A DNA stretch of 64,000 nucleotides from Pseudoduganella lutea (GCF_004209755.1 NZ_CP035913.1:1-64000), one strand, 5' to 3'; positions 40,435 through 49,377 are shown, counted from the stretch's first letter. Notes: generated from the letters alone by a model not told the origin. Made by a program: numbers and translations.

Positions 40435-43107
40435 TCACCCTTTCGTATCGTGCGCGGATCGCGCCAGCATCGCGCCGATATCCTCGGGCGGCACCGGCTT
40501 GCTGAAGAGATATCCCTGCATTTCATCGCAGCCGTACTGCGTGAGGAACGCCCGCTGCTGCTCGGTTTCCACGCCTTCCGCGATGACCCGCATCTGCAGC
40601 TGGTGCGACAGCGAAATGATCGCGCGCGCGATCGCCTGGTCGTCGGCGCTGTGCGCCAGGTCGCGCACGAACGACTTGTCGATCTTCAGGCGCGAGATCG
40701 GGAACGACTTCAGCGCCGCCAGGCTCGAATAGCCGGTGCCGAAATCGTCGATCGACAGTGCGATGCCCATGCCTTCGAGTTCGCGCATCTTGTCGACCGC
40801 CTGCTGCACGTCGCGCATGATCAGGCTTTCCGTCACTTCCAGCTCGAGCCAGCCCGGTTCGAGACCGGCCTCGGCCAGCGCGGCGGCTACCCGCGCCACG
40901 AGCCGGCGATCGTCGAACTGGCGCGGCGACACGTTGACCGACATGCTGATCGGCGGCAGCCCCGCGTCCTGCCAGTCGCGTGCCTGGCGGCATGCCTCGC
41001 GCAGTACCCATTCGCCGATCGCCACGATCATGCCGCTCTCCTCGGCCAGCGGAATGAACAGGTCCGGGCGCACCATGCCCCGCTCCGGGTGCTGCCAGCG
41101 GATCAGCGCCTCGACCCCGAACACCTGCCCGCTCGCCAGGTCCACTTTCGGCTGGTACAGCAGGCGCAACTGCTTGTCGTCGACCGCGCGGCGCAGCCCT
41201 TCCATCAGCGCCAGCTTCTCTTCCAGCGACGCGTTCATTTCCTGCGCATAGAACTGGCAGTTGTTCTTGCCCAGCTCCTTGGCGCGGTACATGGCCGCGT
41301 CCGCGTTCATCATCAGCGTGTCGCGGTCGCGGCCGTCATGCGGATAGACGGCGGCGCCGATCGAGCAGCTGACCTGTACTTCCTGCCCGTCCAGCAGCAC
41401 GGGCCGCACCACGGCGGCCAGGATCTTCTCCAGCAGTGCCGCCCGGTCGGCATCGCCGGCATCGCCCTGTGGCAGCACGAGCACGAACTCGTCGCCGCCG
41501 AAGCGGCCCACGGTATCGCTCTTGCGCACGCAGTCGACCATCCGGCCGGCCACCGTCTTCAACAGCTCGTCGCCGGCCGTGTGGCCCAGCGTATCGTTGA
41601 CGAGCTTGAAGCTGTCGAGGTCCACGAAGGCCACCATCACCTGTTGCGACTCGCGCTCGGCCAGCAGGATCGATTGCTCGAGGCGGTCGCCGATCAGGCT
41701 GCGGTTCGGCAAGCCCGTCAATGCGTCGTGGTGCGCCATGTGGAAGATGCGCTCCGCATCGCGCTTGCTCTCGGTGATGTCGCGCAGGATCGCGACCACG
41801 CCGCCCTCCACGCCGACGACCTGCCAGTGCATCCATTCGGCCTTGAATTCGGGCATGTCGTTGTGCCACTCTTCCTGGTACACGCCGCCCTTTGCCATGA
41901 TGGCGCACAGCCGGTCGAACATGCCGGTCGCGCGCGCGCGGGGCAGCCATTGCAACAGGGTGTTGTTGCGCATGACATCCTTGGCGAGGCCGGTGATCTG
42001 CTCGGCGCGGGAATTGGCCGACACGATCCGAAAGTCGGTGATGCGCCGGTCCGCGCCCGCCCCCTTGCTCCAGATCGCGCGCAGCACGAAGAACGCGTCG
42101 AGGTTCGCCTCCGATGCGGCGGCATAGGTTTCCTGGGCGCGGCGGATGCGGCGGCGCGCCTTTGCGCCCTGCCACGACCATGCCCACACGAGGACGATGA
42201 CGAGGAACAGCACGGCCGAGGCCACGCCGGCTTCCCACAGGTGGGTGCGGCGCCGCGCTTCGAACGGCGCCATCTGTTCTGCCTCGGCAAGCCCGGCAAC
42301 CACCACCAGCCCATAGGTGCGCAGCATGCGCGTGGCCGTATAGCGAGGCACGCCATCGAGCGCGGACGTCCACGGTTGCGCGGCCGGCCGCTCCCAGGCC
42401 GCCAGGTCGACAGTCTGGCCCCATGACGTGCGTTCGCCGATGCGCACCGAGCGCATCACGCCGTCGCTGCCGGCGATCGCCAGCAAGCCCTGGTCGCCCT
42501 GGCGCGCGCGCTCGTAGCCGCTGGTGAAATAGGACGGGTCCACCTCGAGGATCACGGCGCCCGCGAACAGGCCGTCCGGGCCGTTGAGCCGGCGCGTGAA
42601 GTGGATGTGCCAGTCCTTGCGCCCGCGGTCGCGCGCCGTCCTGGCAACGAACGGCTGGCCGGTGTCGCGCTCGCGATGGATGGTGAAATAGCGCTCGCCC
42701 GCCACGGTCATGCCGGGGGCATCCGGGCTGCTGGCCACGATGCGGCCGGTCGCATCGGCAATACTGACGGCGAACACCATGCCTGGCGGCAGCAGGCCTT
42801 CCTGCGCCAGTTCCGGCAGCGCCTCGGTCGGCCCCTTGCGCTCGGCGGCATACTTGACCAGTTTCAGTGTCTGGTCGATACCGTTCAGGTTGCGCGCCAC
42901 CTGGGCCTCGTAAGTGTCGAGCAACTCCATCACCGAGTCGCGCGCGGCTTCCTGCGCGGCCACCCGCTCGTTGCCGATGAAGTGGAACGTGGCGGCCCAG
43001 ATCACGCCCAGCAGCAGGAGCGTGAACAGCGGCAGCGACACGTAGGTTTCCAGGCCGAGCCGCAGCCAGCGGTTGCCGCGCGATTCGGGACGGGCAGCCG
43101 GCGTCAT
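40435..43107 (-). CDS. Membrane GGDEF-EAL protein with dCache and PAS domains
   Basis: An 890-residue cyclic-di-GMP enzyme. Transmembrane helix at about 24-45, periplasmic Cache domain (about 50-285), second helix (about 296-316), a PAS module (about 330-450), GGDEF (about 455-615, intact signature RFGGDEF) and EAL (about 625-885, EALIRWQHP, NVSPRQF, DDFGTGYSSL). Both catalytic signatures look complete, so synthesis and breakdown are both possible. Its ATG shares one base with the stop of the PstS-like gene (TAATG), showing tight coupling with a periplasmic binding protein and a porin. Confidence 0.93.
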   Translation of the reverse strand: MTPAARPESRGNRWLRLGLETYVSLPLFTLLLLGVIWAATFHFIGNERVAAQEAARDSVMELLDTYEAQVARNLNGIDQTLKLVKYAAERKGPTEALPELAQEGLLPPGMVFAVSIADATGRIVASSPDAPGMTVAGERYFTIHRERDTGQPFVARTARDRGRKDWHIHFTRRLNGPDGLFAGAVILEVDPSYFTSGYERARQGDQGLLAIAGSDGVMRSVRIGERTSWGQTVDLAAWERPAAQPWTSALDGVPRYTATRMLRTYGLVVVAGLAEAEQMAPFEARRRTHLWEAGVASAVLFLVIVLVWAWSWQGAKARRRIRRAQETYAAASEANLDAFFVLRAIWSKGAGADRRITDFRIVSANSRAEQITGLAKDVMRNNTLLQWLPRARATGMFDRLCAIMAKGGVYQEEWHNDMPEFKAEWMHWQVVGVEGGVVAILRDITESKRDAERIFHMAHHDALTGLPNRSLIGDRLEQSILLAERESQQVMVAFVDLDSFKLVNDTLGHTAGDELLKTVAGRMVDCVRKSDTVGRFGGDEFVLVLPQGDAGDADRAALLEKILAAVVRPVLLDGQEVQVSCSIGAAVYPHDGRDRDTLMMNADAAMYRAKELGKNNCQFYAQEMNASLEEKLALMEGLRRAVDDKQLRLLYQPKVDLASGQVFGVEALIRWQHPERGMVRPDLFIPLAEESGMIVAIGEWVLREACRQARDWQDAGLPPISMSVNVSPRQFDDRRLVARVAAALAEAGLEPGWLELEVTESLIMRDVQQAVDKMRELEGMGIALSIDDFGTGYSSLAALKSFPISRLKIDKSFVRDLAHSADDQAIARAIISLSHQLQMRVIAEGVETEQQRAFLTQYGCDEMQGYLFSKPVPPEDIGAMLARSAHDTKG

Positions 43108-43532
43108 TACCGCACCTGCAGGATGGCGCGCACGCTCGGGTCGAGCGCGGACCGCTCGATGTAGCCGATCATGCCGGGGTTGTCGGCGACGAGCTTGCGC
43201 ACGGCGGCGTTGCCGGCCACTTCGCGCGGCGGCTGGCCGCGGCCCGTGAAGATCAGTTTCGTCCAGTAGGCCTTCATGAGCGCCGGCGACCGGCGCGCCA
43301 CCTTGCCGTAGAACTCGTCGCGCACCGGGGTGCCGGTCTGCTGGTCGACCGCGACCGCCTCGCTGCCGTCCGGGAAACGGTTGGCTTCGGACAGGAAGAT
43401 GTCGGCCACCTGCTCGGCGCTCAGCGCCGTGACCGGCGCGCGCGCCGAGACGATGACCACCAGGTCGGCGGCACTGGCACTGCCGACGAGCAGGGTGGCG
43501 GCCAGCGCGGACAGAAGTTTTCGATTCAACAT
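43107..43532 (-). CDS. Small PstS-like periplasmic binding protein
   Basis: A 141-residue exported protein: signal peptide at 1-21 (cleavage after ASA), then a single lobe of the phosphate-binding PBP fold (LSAEQVADIFLSEANRFPDG, YWTKLIFTGRGQPPREV, DNPGMIGYIERS). It is about half the length of true PstS, so one lobe of the clamshell is missing. No ABC permease is adjacent; instead it is coupled to a Cache-GGDEF-EAL gene. It may present a ligand to that sensor (inference). Confidence 0.82.
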   Translation of the reverse strand: MLNRKLLSALAATLLVGSASAADLVVIVSARAPVTALSAEQVADIFLSEANRFPDGSEAVAVDQQTGTPVRDEFYGKVARRSPALMKAYWTKLIFTGRGQPPREVAGNAAVRKLVADNPGMIGYIERSALDPSVRAILQVR

Positions 43533-43544
43533 GCTCGCCCCCGC

Positions 43545-44813
43545 TCAGAAGACGAAATCGACGCTGGCGCTCACCACGCCGAACGCCCGACCCGGACGGT
43601 AGCCGGGCTGTACTTTGACCAGCGTGCCTTCGGTACCGGCACGCGGACGGACCCGGTCGACCTGCATCTTGAACGCATAGTTCGGCGCGAAGTCCCAGCG
43701 CATGCCGACACTGACGGTGTCCTGCGCCGCGATGCGGCGCAGCCGGTAATTCAGTTCGGTGTTCAGCATGCCGGCCATCGCCGCGGCCTGCGGCGGCAGG
43801 CCGGCCGTCGGCAGCCCGTCCACCTCCGTGGCCATGTTGGCATCGACACGCGCGTATGTCGCATACGGGGCGAACGTGTCGAAGCGGTAGCCGCCCGACA
43901 GGTAGCCCGCGGTCTGATCGCCCAGCAGTGAACGGGTGTCGATGCGCGCGATCTCGCCCATCATGAACCAGTTGCCCGGATCGTAGTTGAAGCCTGCGCC
44001 GAACACGCGCACGTTGCGCTTGGCGATGTCGTAGCGGTCCGCCAGCGCCTGCCCCGGCGGCCCGAAGGCCCGGAAGGCATCGAAGAATTCCTCGGCGCCA
44101 TGCACCTCGAGCATTGAACGGGCAACCGTGGCGCGCACCGTCAGCGCGCCCGCGGTGGCGTTGTGCGTGATGCCGATGAGATTTTTCGTATCGCCCCGCA
44201 CTTCGGGATTCATCTGCACCGCAGCCCCGCCGATCGACACCTGCGTTTCATGCTTGAAGCCCGCCGCGTTCCACCGATAGCTCGCATCGACGCCGTCGCT
44301 GTTCGAGATCGGCATCAGGCCATACAGTTCGACAGGCGTGCGCAGCCACGGCAGCGCATAGCTGGCCTTGCGATAGTCGGCGGCCAGGAACAGCGGCAGG
44401 GCGATGCGGCCGGCACGGATCGACAGGTCGGGCGTGACCTGGAACTTCACGTTGGCCCAGTTCAGCGTCGGCCTGAAGGAATTGTCGACGGTTTTCTCAT
44501 GCACCACCTGCACGACGGCGGACCAGCGCTTGTCGAACTGCACGCCGACCTGGGCACCGATCCGGCTGTCCACGTCGAACGCCCATGCCTTGCCCAGGCC
44601 CGCCTGGCCCGGCGAGGTCGGACTGGCCGTGTAGTTGGCCTGGCGTTCGGTCGAGTGCACCGCGGCCAGCGTGCCGAAGCCGCCAAACGTCCACCGGGAC
44701 TGGGCCTGTGCGCCACCGTGCGCGCACGCAAGCACACAGGCCAGCGTCATCGTGGGCAACGCGCCCCGGCAGCGCGGAACGTGGGACAACGCAATCGTGT
44801 TTTTTCGGAGCAT
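43545..44813 (-). CDS. Outer-membrane porin-like beta-barrel protein
   Basis: A protein of about 422 residues. The start is uncertain: ATG 44813 gives a slightly long signal ending GGAQA; ATG 44750 gives a more usual one. The mature part alternates hydrophobic and polar residues as amphipathic strands (FGGFGTLAAVHS, KFQVTPDLSIRAGRIALPLF, YLSGGYRFDTFAPYATYARV) and ends in VDFVF, the C-terminal Phe used by the outer-membrane assembly machinery. It is the first gene of an operon with the PstS-like and GGDEF-EAL genes. Confidence 0.8.
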   Translation of the reverse strand: MLRKNTIALSHVPRCRGALPTMTLACVLACAHGGAQAQSRWTFGGFGTLAAVHSTERQANYTASPTSPGQAGLGKAWAFDVDSRIGAQVGVQFDKRWSAVVQVVHEKTVDNSFRPTLNWANVKFQVTPDLSIRAGRIALPLFLAADYRKASYALPWLRTPVELYGLMPISNSDGVDASYRWNAAGFKHETQVSIGGAAVQMNPEVRGDTKNLIGITHNATAGALTVRATVARSMLEVHGAEEFFDAFRAFGPPGQALADRYDIAKRNVRVFGAGFNYDPGNWFMMGEIARIDTRSLLGDQTAGYLSGGYRFDTFAPYATYARVDANMATEVDGLPTAGLPPQAAAMAGMLNTELNYRLRRIAAQDTVSVGMRWDFAPNYAFKMQVDRVRPRAGTEGTLVKVQPGYRPGRAFGVVSASVDFVF

Positions 44814-45064
44814 GGGCAGGTAAGCGCCGGAAGGCGCCGGTTGATGACGAACAGTAATCGGCTGAAAAGACCAGCGGAACAGTGGCGTCATGCGGCTCAG
44901 TGCCGGCGACGCGAATCGGTGGCGGTACGGGGACGAGGAACCGCGCGAACCCTACTCTATCGCAAGGAATAATGCCTGTCGATAAGTTTCCCTGAGGAAC
45001 CACGCCTAAGCCCCGATGCAACGCTCAAATACAACAGTAAAATAAGTGTTTCAACAAGAAAGGA

Positions 45065-45487
45065 ATGCGATTGGATACGTCTTGCGGCACCCTGATCGTC
45101 GACGCGGCGGGCCGCCTGCTGCTGTGCCACGTGACGGGAACGAAGCATTGGGATATCCCGAAAGGGGTGCGCGATGCCGGCGAAACGGCGCTGGAAGCGG
45201 CGCGCCGCGAACTGTTCGAGGAGGCGGGGCTGGCGATCGATGCGGGCCGCTTCATCGACCTGGGCGAATTCGCCTATCGCCGCGACAAGCGGCTGCACCT
45301 GTTCCGCGTGGAGGCCGGCGCGGAGCTGTGCTCACTCGACCATCTTGCCTGCACCAGCTTCTTCCCGCACCACGTGACGGGCGAACCCACGCCGGAAGCG
45401 GATGCGTTCCGCTGGGCAACGCGCGACGAGGTGCGCACGCTGTGCTGGCCGCGCATGGCCGAGCGCCTGCTGGCGCTGGACTGGTAG
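45065..45487 (+). CDS. Nudix hydrolase
   Basis: A 140-residue pyrophosphohydrolase. The Nudix box is complete: Gly in GVRDAGETALEAARRELFEE, with the RE..EE metal ligands and following AGL. Such enzymes cleave nucleoside diphosphates linked to another group; the substrate is not evident. The ribosome site AAAGGA ends one base before the ATG at 45065, so the TTG at 45071, seven bases on, may be the true start. Divergent from the porin operon across 250 bases that show no distinct motif. Confidence 0.9.
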   Translation: MRLDTSCGTLIVDAAGRLLLCHVTGTKHWDIPKGVRDAGETALEAARRELFEEAGLAIDAGRFIDLGEFAYRRDKRLHLFRVEAGAELCSLDHLACTSFFPHHVTGEPTPEADAFRWATRDEVRTLCWPRMAERLLALDW

Positions 45488-45592
45488 TCTCGCTTCAGCT
45501 TTCGTTGCCGGTTCCGCCGGCGCCGGGCCCCGCCGGCCGTGCAATGCGAAGCGGTTGTTGAACGGCGTGTCGGGCTTGGTCGTGAAGCACAG

Positions 45593-45658
45593 CGCCGCTT
45601 CGGTATCCCATGCGATACCGAAGCGGCGTTCGAGCGCAGGGCGGCCCGCCGCCCTGCG
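45593..45658. terminator. Paired strong hairpins between convergent genes
   Basis: First stem: CGCCGCTTCGGTATC (45593-45607) with 45614-45628, 15 perfect bases, loop CCATGC. Second stem: CGCAGGGCGGC (45635-45645) with 45648-45658, 11 perfect bases, two-base loop, ending at the stop of the His-rich gene. Both lie between the Nudix and His-rich genes and probably stop or stabilise transcripts from both sides. Confidence 0.6.
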
Positions 45659-46210
45659 TCAGCGGCGGTCGCGCCGCTGGTACAGGTAGCACGCGATGCC
45701 GGCCACCGCCGCGCCGATCGCCACCTTCTGGGCCAGTCCGCGCTTGTTGTGCTGCCACTCGGCCTTGATGCCCATTTCGCCGAGGATGTTCGGCACGTGG
45801 CCGCGCCCCAGGTCCTCCACCAGCCCCTCGACCACGTCGATGCGGTCGGCCAGCATCAGCAGCAGCCAGTGGCGGATGTCGTTTTCCGTTTCCTTGAACG
45901 CGGCGCGGCGCACCATGCCGGACACACCGCGCGGCGGATTCGGGCTGCCGAACAGCGGCGTCATGTGCGGCCGTTCTGGCGAGAGCAGCACTTCCACGTG
46001 TTGCGGCTGCTGTTCGGGCTGCGTCAGCGGCGCGTCGATGCGGGGCGGCGTGCGCTCCATCGGCACGCCGGGGCGGTTCTTGCGGTCCAGGTCCGCGCCC
46101 CAGCCCTGGATTGCCGAGCGGTCCACGGGCGGGCGGCCGTGCTGGAACACGGCGAGGTCGCGGCCCTGATTGTGATCGTGGTCGTGGTCGTGGTGATGGT
46201 CGTGTGCCAT
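45659..46210 (-). CDS. His-rich hypothetical protein with C-terminal membrane segment
   Basis: A 183-residue protein of unknown family. It begins MAHDHHHDHDHDHNQG, a His/Asp run likely to bind metal such as Zn or Ni. Residues about 85-150 are a helical domain (GMVRRAAFKETENDIRHWLL). A short hydrophobic segment (VAIGAAVAGIACYLY, about 162-176) and a basic tail RRDRR suggest membrane attachment. GGAGAGAG precedes the ATG at 46210. It starts 10 bases after the zinc alcohol dehydrogenase stop, so the two are probably co-expressed. Confidence 0.7.
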   Translation of the reverse strand: MAHDHHHDHDHDHNQGRDLAVFQHGRPPVDRSAIQGWGADLDRKNRPGVPMERTPPRIDAPLTQPEQQPQHVEVLLSPERPHMTPLFGSPNPPRGVSGMVRRAAFKETENDIRHWLLLMLADRIDVVEGLVEDLGRGHVPNILGEMGIKAEWQHNKRGLAQKVAIGAAVAGIACYLYQRRDRR

Positions 46211-46220
46211 GGCTCTCTCC

Positions 46221-47405
46221 TCAATGGTTCGCGGTGGATTCGATGGCACGCACCTGGTTCGCCGACGGCGGGATCAGCACCGTCTTGATGCAGTCGTCCA
46301 GCTTTGACGAAAAGATGTGATACGCATCCGACACTTCCTCGAGCGGCACGCGGTGCGTGATGATCTGCTTCGGGTCGATACGGCCGGCCTGGATATGCTC
46401 GATCAGCCGCGGCAGGTGGCGCTTCACGCTGGCCTGGTTCATCCGCAGCGTCAGCCCCTTGTTCAGCGCGTTGCCGATGGGGATCGCATTGAAGGTGGGG
46501 CCGTACACGCCCACGATCGACACATTGCCACCCTTGCGCACGGAATTGATGCACCAGTGCAGCGCAGTGGCCGAGCCGGCCTGCATCATCAAGTGGACGC
46601 CGGTGATCGTCTGCGCGGCGCTGCCGGCCGCTTCGCAGCCGACGGCATCGATGCACACGTCGGCGCCCAGCCAGTCCGTCATCTTCTTGATGTGCAGCGC
46701 CATGTCGTCCACTTCGCGGAAATTGACGACCTCGCACTGCGCATAGCGCCGCACGAAATCGAGCCGGTAATCGACATGGTCGACGACGATCACGCGCCCT
46801 GCCCCGAACAGCCAGGCCGACTTCGCGGCAAAGATGCCCACCGGGCCGGCGCCGAACACGACGACGGTGTCGCCTTCCGAGATGTCGCCCATCTCGGCGG
46901 CCTGGTAGCCTGTCGGCAGCGCGTCGGTCAGCAGGACCGCGTCATCCTCGTCCATATCCGCCGGGATCACCGTGGGGCCCACGTCGGCCATCGGCACGCG
47001 CACGAACTCGGCCTGGCCGCCATCGAAACCGCCCGCCGTGTGCGAATAGCCATAGATGCCGCCCACCGCCGACGCTTGCGGATTCGTGTTGTGGCAATTG
47101 CCGTACAGCTCCTTCTGGCAAAAGAAGCACGATCCGCAAAACACGTTGAACGGCACCAGCACATGGTCGCCCACCTTCAGCTTGGTGACCTGCGAGCCCA
47201 CTTCCTCGACGATGCCGACGAATTCGTGGCCGAAGGTCGTGCCCACGCGCGTGTCGGGCACCAGGCCGTGGTAGAGGTGCAGGTCGGAACCGCAGATGCA
47301 GGATCGGGTGACGCGCACGATGGCGTCGCCGGGGTGTTCGATGACGGGGTCGGGCTTGTGGTCGGCGCGGACCCGGAACGGTCCGCGGTAATTCATCGCC
47401 AGCAT
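46221..47405 (-). CDS. Zinc-dependent alcohol dehydrogenase (glutathione-independent formaldehyde dehydrogenase-like)
   Basis: A 394-residue medium-chain dehydrogenase. Catalytic-zinc ligands: Cys in CICGSD (about 38) and GHEFVG (about 60). The structural-zinc set is in FCGSCFFCQKELYGNC. The NAD motif GAGPVGIFAAKSAWLFGA is near 180. This branch (FdhA-like, long insertion relative to AdhP) oxidises formaldehyde or other alcohols and aldehydes; the substrate is not fixed. The ATG at 47405 has CAGGAGAA upstream. It is followed by a His-rich gene. Confidence 0.92.
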   Translation of the reverse strand: MLAMNYRGPFRVRADHKPDPVIEHPGDAIVRVTRSCICGSDLHLYHGLVPDTRVGTTFGHEFVGIVEEVGSQVTKLKVGDHVLVPFNVFCGSCFFCQKELYGNCHNTNPQASAVGGIYGYSHTAGGFDGGQAEFVRVPMADVGPTVIPADMDEDDAVLLTDALPTGYQAAEMGDISEGDTVVVFGAGPVGIFAAKSAWLFGAGRVIVVDHVDYRLDFVRRYAQCEVVNFREVDDMALHIKKMTDWLGADVCIDAVGCEAAGSAAQTITGVHLMMQAGSATALHWCINSVRKGGNVSIVGVYGPTFNAIPIGNALNKGLTLRMNQASVKRHLPRLIEHIQAGRIDPKQIITHRVPLEEVSDAYHIFSSKLDDCIKTVLIPPSANQVRAIESTANH

Positions 47406-47523
47406 GGTTTCTCCTGTTGTTGAAGGCGCGGCGCCCCGCGACAGGGCGCCGGCATGGCATATCGTTGATGGCGCGCCCCAGCCATCGCCGGTCCGGGACA
47501 GGACCGATGGCCCGGCGGAGCGC

Positions 47524-47546
47524 AAAAAAGCCGCCTGCTGGCGGCT
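47524..47546 (-). terminator. Rho-independent terminator of the Ser/Thr/Gly-rich protein gene
   Basis: Stem AGCCGCC/GGCGGCT (47529-47535 with 47540-47546), loop TGCT, followed on the minus strand by six U (A-run 47524-47529), 11 bases after the stop at 47557. Confidence 0.85.
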
Positions 47547-47556
47547 GGAGAACTGC

Positions 47557-48156
47557 TTAGCGGGTCGGCAGCGGCGGCGTGGTCGTGCCGCTCGTGCCCG
47601 ATCCGGAGGTGCCGGTGGTGCCCGTGCCGGTCGCGCCAGCCCCGGTCGAACCGGCGCCCGACCGCGTCGTGCCCGTGCCGGACGTGCCCGTGGTGCCGGA
47701 CGTGCCCGAGGACGAGCCGGTGGCGCTGCTGCCCGACGTGCCGGACGTGGACGAACCGCTGCTGTCCATCGAGGACGAGCCGCTGGTGCCCGACGTGGAC
47801 GAGCCGCTCGTCGAGGCCGGCGGCGTGCTGTTCATGCCGGCGGTACCGCTGGCGCCGCGCCACGTGTCCGTGCCGCTGCTGGTGCTGCTGCCGGCTGAAC
47901 CGCTGCCGCTGGAGCCGCTGGTCGCGCCCATTTCAGTCGATTGCGAGCCCGCCGTGCCGCTGGCACCCGACGTGGTCGTGTCCTGGCTGCCGGTGCTGTG
48001 CTGCTTGGATTTGCTGGACTTGGTGGACTTGTGTTTCTTCGTATCGCTGGCTTTTTGCTGATCCGTACCGGTGCTCGTGGATGAGCTGGTCGTCTGTGCC
48101 GCGACGCCAGCGCTGACAAACATGGCTGCGAGGATTACCGCGAGTTTGCTCTTCAT
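47557..48156 (-). CDS. Secreted Ser/Thr/Gly-rich low-complexity protein
   Basis: A 199-residue protein. A clean signal peptide (MKSKLAVILAAMFVSAGVAA, cleavage near AAQ) is followed by a Lys-rich patch (SDTKKHKSTKSSKSKQHS, about 38-55). Then about 140 residues consist almost only of Ser, Gly, Thr and Ala with repeats of the type SGTSGSSS. It is probably disordered and extracellular or periplasmic. AAAAGGAG before the ATG at 48156 and the terminator downstream support expression. No homologous function is known to me. Confidence 0.8.
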   Translation of the reverse strand: MKSKLAVILAAMFVSAGVAAQTTSSSTSTGTDQQKASDTKKHKSTKSSKSKQHSTGSQDTTTSGASGTAGSQSTEMGATSGSSGSGSAGSSTSSGTDTWRGASGTAGMNSTPPASTSGSSTSGTSGSSSMDSSGSSTSGTSGSSATGSSSGTSGTTGTSGTGTTRSGAGSTGAGATGTGTTGTSGSGTSGTTTPPLPTR

Positions 48157-48302
48157 GTCATTCTCCTTTTGCTTGTGGGTGCATACGGTGAATTGACATT
48201 CTGGCACCGCGCCATCGCATGGCACGTAGGAGAACATGCCGTGCAGCGGTCGGAACCGCCCCAAGCAAAATGCAATATTTCCAGCGTTTATCACCAGGTC
48301 GG

Positions 48303-48503
48303 TCAGCGCCGGAACCACCAGACAAGGAACGAAACCACGATCGACACGACGATGCAGGTAACGATCGGGAAATGGAAACTGAAGCCTTCGCGCACCACGT
48401 TGACGTCGCCGGGCAGCCGGCCCAGGGGCAGCTTGCTCAGCCATGGCCAGGCGAGGCCGGCCAGCAGCAGGATGACACCGAGAATGATCAGGAGCTGTCT
48501 CAT
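48303..48503 (-). CDS. DUF2905-family membrane protein
   Basis: A 66-residue inner-membrane protein with two helices (about 3-22, LLIILGVILLLAGLAWPWL, and 44-62) joined by the conserved LGRLPGDVNVVREGFSFHFP. This pattern defines DUF2905, a widespread small family of unknown function. Length is exactly typical. The 146 bases between it and the Ser/Thr-rich gene contain no feature I can name. Confidence 0.92.
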   Translation of the reverse strand: MRQLLIILGVILLLAGLAWPWLSKLPLGRLPGDVNVVREGFSFHFPIVTCIVVSIVVSFLVWWFRR

Positions 48504-48569
48504 CGTGAGCGGGAACGTTTGTCGACGGTAAAAGCAGTGTAGCGCGGTGCCGGCCCGCGCGGCGCGCCA

Positions 48570-49352
48570 TCACACCCACAGCATCAGCGTGTTCGCGCTG
48601 GCCTGCAGCGCCGGCACGCAGCGCGCCGCGGCTTCGGCGCGCGAGGTGCTGGAGATCATCATCGACACGGACAGCGCGCCGATCACCGTGCCGTGCCGGC
48701 TTTTCAGCGGCACGGAGATGCCCCGCATGCCGATCTCGTACTGGTTTTCCGTGACGCCGAAGCCCTGCTCGCGGATCGTGCACAGCTCGCGTCGCAGTAC
48801 TTCCCTGTCCAGCACCGTCATGTGCGTGTAGGCCACCAGTTCCACGCGGGCCAGGTAATCGTCCAGTACCGCGTCGGGCAGGCCGGCCAGCAGGACCCGG
48901 CCCGCCGTCGACGTGTAAGCCGGCAGCCGCGTGCCCGGCTCGAAGCCCGGTGTAAGGTGGCGCGGCGCATTCACACGGCTGACATACACCACGTCGTCGC
49001 CATCGAGCACCGAGTAATTCGTGGATTCCTGCAGCTGCGCCGTGAGGTGCTGCAGGTACGGCACGATCGCGCGCGGCATGCGCGCCGAATCCAGGTAGGA
49101 GTGGCCCAGCGTCAGCACTTTCGGTGTCAGCCAGAACTGGCGACCGTCGGTGGCGGCCATGCCGGTATGTACCAGCGTCAGCAGGTAACGGCGCGCCGCG
49201 CTGCGGCTGATGCCGATCCGTTCGGCCAGCAGCGTGGGGGTCAGGCGTGCGGTGTCGTCGTTGAAGGCGCCAATCACGGCAATGCCCGTGACCAGCCCTT
49301 CGATGATGTCGCGCGGGGCGACGGCGACATCGGTCAGCGGTGGCTTTTTCAT
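48570..49352 (-). CDS. IclR-family regulator of the quinate/shikimate operon
   Basis: A 260-residue regulator of the PcaR/PcaU/PobR subgroup. The N-terminal winged helix (TPTLLAERIGISRSAARRYL, about 38-57) is followed by the IclR ligand-binding domain (about 80-255; LPAYTSTAGRVLLA). It is divergent from the VOC-aroE-quiC-aroQ operon with 129 bases between. A palindrome AATCGCGCA/TGCGCGATT lies 25 bases before its own start, suggesting autoregulation and control of the operon, probably by protocatechuate or shikimate (inference). Confidence 0.9.
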   Translation of the reverse strand: MKKPPLTDVAVAPRDIIEGLVTGIAVIGAFNDDTARLTPTLLAERIGISRSAARRYLLTLVHTGMAATDGRQFWLTPKVLTLGHSYLDSARMPRAIVPYLQHLTAQLQESTNYSVLDGDDVVYVSRVNAPRHLTPGFEPGTRLPAYTSTAGRVLLAGLPDAVLDDYLARVELVAYTHMTVLDREVLRRELCTIREQGFGVTENQYEIGMRGISVPLKSRHGTVIGALSVSMMISSTSRAEAAARCVPALQASANTLMLWV

Positions 49353-49377
49353 CTAAAAATCAGGATTTTTGTGCGCC

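Noticed and set aside
45540..45640. A minus-strand stretch that translates plausibly (TEAALCFTTKPDTPFNNRF) between the Nudix and His-rich genes.
   Set aside because: It runs on as antisense to the Nudix gene without a start or ribosome site, and overlaps strong hairpins; chance is more likely.
47579..48061. A plus-strand frame with VPDVP-type repeats.
   Set aside because: It is the reverse complement of the Ser/Thr/Gly-rich gene; the minus strand has signal peptide, ribosome site and terminator.
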